Assembly: GCA_017743605.1 (NCBI GenBank) | Contig: JAGHYO010000026.1 | Coordinates: forward strand, 1-15,558 | Direction: 5' to 3' | Source of the DNA: Thermoflexus sp. | GTDB lineage: Bacteria; Chloroflexota; Anaerolineae; Thermoflexales; Thermoflexaceae | DNA length: 15,558 bases | Shown: positions 13,828 through 15,558 of the stretch, piece by piece | Layout of the letters: the number at the start of each line of letters is the position of its first letter | How positions within the stretch are numbered: the first letter of the stretch is position 1 | The notes under the pieces: generated by a model | What the model was told of the DNA's origin: nothing | Seen by the model: the letters and a program-made list of their open reading frames with translations, nothing else | Databases searched by the model: none | Program-made: the position numbers and the translations under genes

Positions 13828-15258
13828 ATGACCCGATGGCTTCTCTTTCTGATCTCAGGCCTTTACCTCATCCTGGCCTGGAGCTTCGCCCGGCAGACGC
13901 CGCCGTGGCAGGTGCCCGATGAGCCTGCGCATTACAATTACATTCGCTTCATCGCGACCGTCGGCCGTCTGCCTGTCCTCCGGCTGGGGGATTACGATCA
14001 GGAATACCTGAGCGCCATCGTCTCCAGAGGCTTCCCGCCGGAGCTTCCCATCGATCCCCTGCGCTACGAGTTCCACCAGCCTCCCCTCTACTATCTGCTG
14101 GCCGCTCCGCTCTTTGTGCTCTTCGGAGGCCAACTGTTCCCTCTCCGCCTGTTCTCGGCCCTCCTGGGCCTCCTCCAGGTCCTCCTGGCTTTCGCTGCAG
14201 CCCGACGCCTGTTCCCCGAACAGCCAGCCTGGGCGTTGGGAGTGGCGGCGATCTTCGCCTTCCTGCCCCAGCACGTGGCGATGAACAGCGGGGTGAATAA
14301 CGACGCCCTAGCGGAGGTCCTGATCCTGGGGCTCTGGGTGCAGCTGGCGAAGGAGCTTCAAGGCCACCGCCCGCGCACCGCATGGATCGGCGGTCTGCTT
14401 TTAGGGGCTGGCTTCCTCACCAAGACCACCGTCTACCCGATGGCCTTAGTGGTCCTCGCGGCGGTGGGGGCGCGGATCGCTGCGGATGGCGCCCCGCGGC
14501 CGGAGGCGATGCGGCGCCTGGCGCGCTGGTTGCTCCCCGCTCTCCTCCTGGGAGGGCTCTGGTGGGCGCGCAACGTCCTCACCTATGGATGGCCGGATTT
14601 TCTGGGGCTGCAACAGCACGATCGCGTGGTGATCGGGCAGCCGCGGACGGCGGAGTGGATCGCCCGTTATGGGCTGGCGGCGACCCTCGATCGCTTCCGC
14701 ACGTTCACGTTCCAGAGCTTTTGGGGACAGTTCGGGTGGATGGGAGTAGTGCTGGAGGCCCGATGGTATCTTTTCTTTGCCTGGCTGACGACGCTGGGGC
14801 TGCTGGGCCTGGCCCTGCACCTGGGGCGGGAGGGCCGGCACGCTCCGTTGTGGGGATGGCCTGGGCGGCTTTTGGCGTTGCAGCTGTTGCTCACCGTCGC
14901 CGCTTACGTTGGGTATAACCTATCGTTTGTCCAGCATCAGGGGCGCTATCTTTTCCCGGCTCTGCTGCCCATTGCTTTAGGCCTCACCGTAGGATGGCTC
15001 GCCTGGCTGGAGAGGCCCGCCGCGAACGGGCTAGCGAGAGCGTGCGGCCTGGGGATCCTGATCCTGGGGCTTGCAGGGATCCTCGGGGGGGATCTGCTGG
15101 CTTTTCCCATCCTCCTGATGACGGGGACCGGGCTCGTTGCTCAGGGGGCGGCTCGGATCCCCGCTCTCCGCTCCGCCTTGGCCCTACTCGCTTGCCTCGG
15201 CGCCTTCACCTTGGATCTCTACCTCGCCCTCCGGGTGATCCCCTCCGCCCTTCCATGA
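13828..15258 (+). CDS. DUF2142-type multi-spanning membrane protein, GT-C glycosyltransferase-like
   Basis: A 476-aa integral membrane protein with about 11-12 hydrophobic segments (first at 3-20, last near 450-470). Motifs are those of the DUF2142/GT-C group: VPDEPAHYNY just after the first membrane helix (29-38), HQPPLYYLL (83-91), NNDALAE (157-163), TKTT (198-201), FWGQFGW (298-304) and QGRYLFP (371-377). GT-C enzymes carry a catalytic acidic residue in the first external loop, and the DE pair at 31-32 fits. By analogy with ArnT/PMT-like proteins it may transfer sugars from a lipid carrier to cell-envelope polymers; the substrate is unknown. The ATG at 13828 is preferred because upstream in-frame codons come from the repeat cluster; the ribosome site (AGAGGG, about 13 nt upstream) is mediocre. 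No partner gene is adjacent. Confidence 0.85.
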   Translation: MTRWLLFLISGLYLILAWSFARQTPPWQVPDEPAHYNYIRFIATVGRLPVLRLGDYDQEYLSAIVSRGFPPELPIDPLRYEFHQPPLYYLLAAPLFVLFGGQLFPLRLFSALLGLLQVLLAFAAARRLFPEQPAWALGVAAIFAFLPQHVAMNSGVNNDALAEVLILGLWVQLAKELQGHRPRTAWIGGLLLGAGFLTKTTVYPMALVVLAAVGARIAADGAPRPEAMRRLARWLLPALLLGGLWWARNVLTYGWPDFLGLQQHDRVVIGQPRTAEWIARYGLAATLDRFRTFTFQSFWGQFGWMGVVLEARWYLFFAWLTTLGLLGLALHLGREGRHAPLWGWPGRLLALQLLLTVAAYVGYNLSFVQHQGRYLFPALLPIALGLTVGWLAWLERPAANGLARACGLGILILGLAGILGGDLLAFPILLMTGTGLVAQGAARIPALRSALALLACLGAFTLDLYLALRVIPSALP

Positions 15259-15290
15259 TCATAGAATAGCCGAGATCATAGAATGGCCGA
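15257..15290 (+). repeat. Two-copy 17-bp tandem repeat at the stop codon
   Basis: GATCATAGAATAGCCGA at 15257-15273 is followed directly by GATCATAGAATGGCCGA at 15274-15290, with one mismatch. The first copy overlaps the TGA stop of the membrane protein. It looks like a local duplication; no function is evident. Confidence 0.7.
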
Positions 15291-15300
15291 TAGACTCTCT

Positions 15301-15480
15301 TCAACCCACAAGCGAGTTAACGACCTCCCCCGCGGACCGGGCAGGCGCACAAATCGCACCGCCCCAAGGTCTCAGACCGCCCCCCAGGCCACCGCGGCAA
15401 CCCTTAGGGACCGCGCAACGGTCAGCGGGCAACAGCCTGGCCCGCCCATAGCCCCTCACCAGGCCACCATCCCCAGTCTA
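15301..15480 (-). ncRNA. Candidate structured RNA in the C-rich tail
   Basis: The tail is C-rich and T-poor on the plus strand, and no frame gives a believable gene. It can form an H-type pseudoknot: 15425-15429 pairs with 15441-15445 (GCGGG/CCCGC), and 15435-15440 pairs with 15459-15464 (GCCTGG/CCAGGC), the strands interleaving. Hairpins follow: 15409-15413 with 15419-15423 (GACCG/CGGTC), 15368-15371 with 15375-15378 (GGTC/GACC) and 15329-15332 with 15338-15341 (CCCG/CGGG). A further one, 15344-15348 with 15356-15360, pairs fully only on the minus strand, through a G-U. I found no RNase P, tmRNA, SRP or 6S signature. GC-rich DNA forms such stems by chance, so this is a candidate only; an omega-RNA or bridge-RNA-like end of a mobile element lying beyond the window is one idea. 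Confidence 0.3.
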
Positions 15481-15558
15481 CCGCCGCACAACAGGCCCTG
15501 CAGCTTCCCCAGACCCCGCGACGGCCCCCAAAGCAATCCCTTCGCCGCACCCCATTCA

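Noticed and set aside
15478..15555. Minus-strand fragment MGCGEGIALGAVAGSGEAAG as the C-terminus of a transposase
   Set aside because: An in-frame TGA stands directly upstream at 15556-15558, so it cannot be the end of a protein entering from outside the window without a frame change. It is too short to assign.

Overview
The window is GC-rich and densely coded, with strong Shine-Dalgarno sites (GGAGG type) before most genes. The protein types (PucR regulator, non-adenylylated glutamine synthetase, a long type III-like restriction-modification pair, a DUF2142 membrane protein) and the codon use fit a thermophilic bacterium, perhaps a Chloroflexota of the Thermoflexus/Anaerolineae kind. That placement is an inference; no rRNA or marker gene is present.

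Layout. Positions 138-296 (minus) hold a very short gene with a signal peptide. From 9666 down to 518 on the minus strand runs one tightly packed gene string. It begins with a type III-like DNA methyltransferase (mod) and a decayed MNT nucleotidyltransferase/HEPN toxin-antitoxin pair. The helicase-nuclease partner (res), a PucR-family regulator and glutamine synthetase (glnA) follow. Neighbours are 3-21 nt apart or overlap, and the string ends at a hairpin terminator at 471-510. A defence cassette therefore feeds straight into a nitrogen-metabolism pair. Upstream of mod (about 9757-10725, minus) lies a decayed gene, probably an old lipoprotein, whose frame is broken by three stops, all TAG, and runs into mod without any other stop.

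On the plus strand, 11061-13070 encodes a GAF-PAS-AAA+-Fis regulator that looks like a sigma-54 activator but has lost the GAFTGA loop. It probably works with the housekeeping polymerase, as DhaR/TyrR-like proteins do. A 22-bp dyad about 140 bp upstream of its start is a likely binding site. Behind it is a 0.7-kb cluster of REP-like palindromic elements with TGTAGGAG...CTCCTACA ends. Then comes a 476-residue multi-spanning GT-C-like (DUF2142) membrane protein, followed by a C-rich, T-poor tail with no convincing gene. The tail can fold into an H-type pseudoknot and several hairpins and may be a structured RNA or the end of a mobile element.

The points of most interest are the MNT/HEPN remnant inside the restriction-modification operon, the activator without GAFTGA together with its dyad, the REP-like cluster, and the structured tail.
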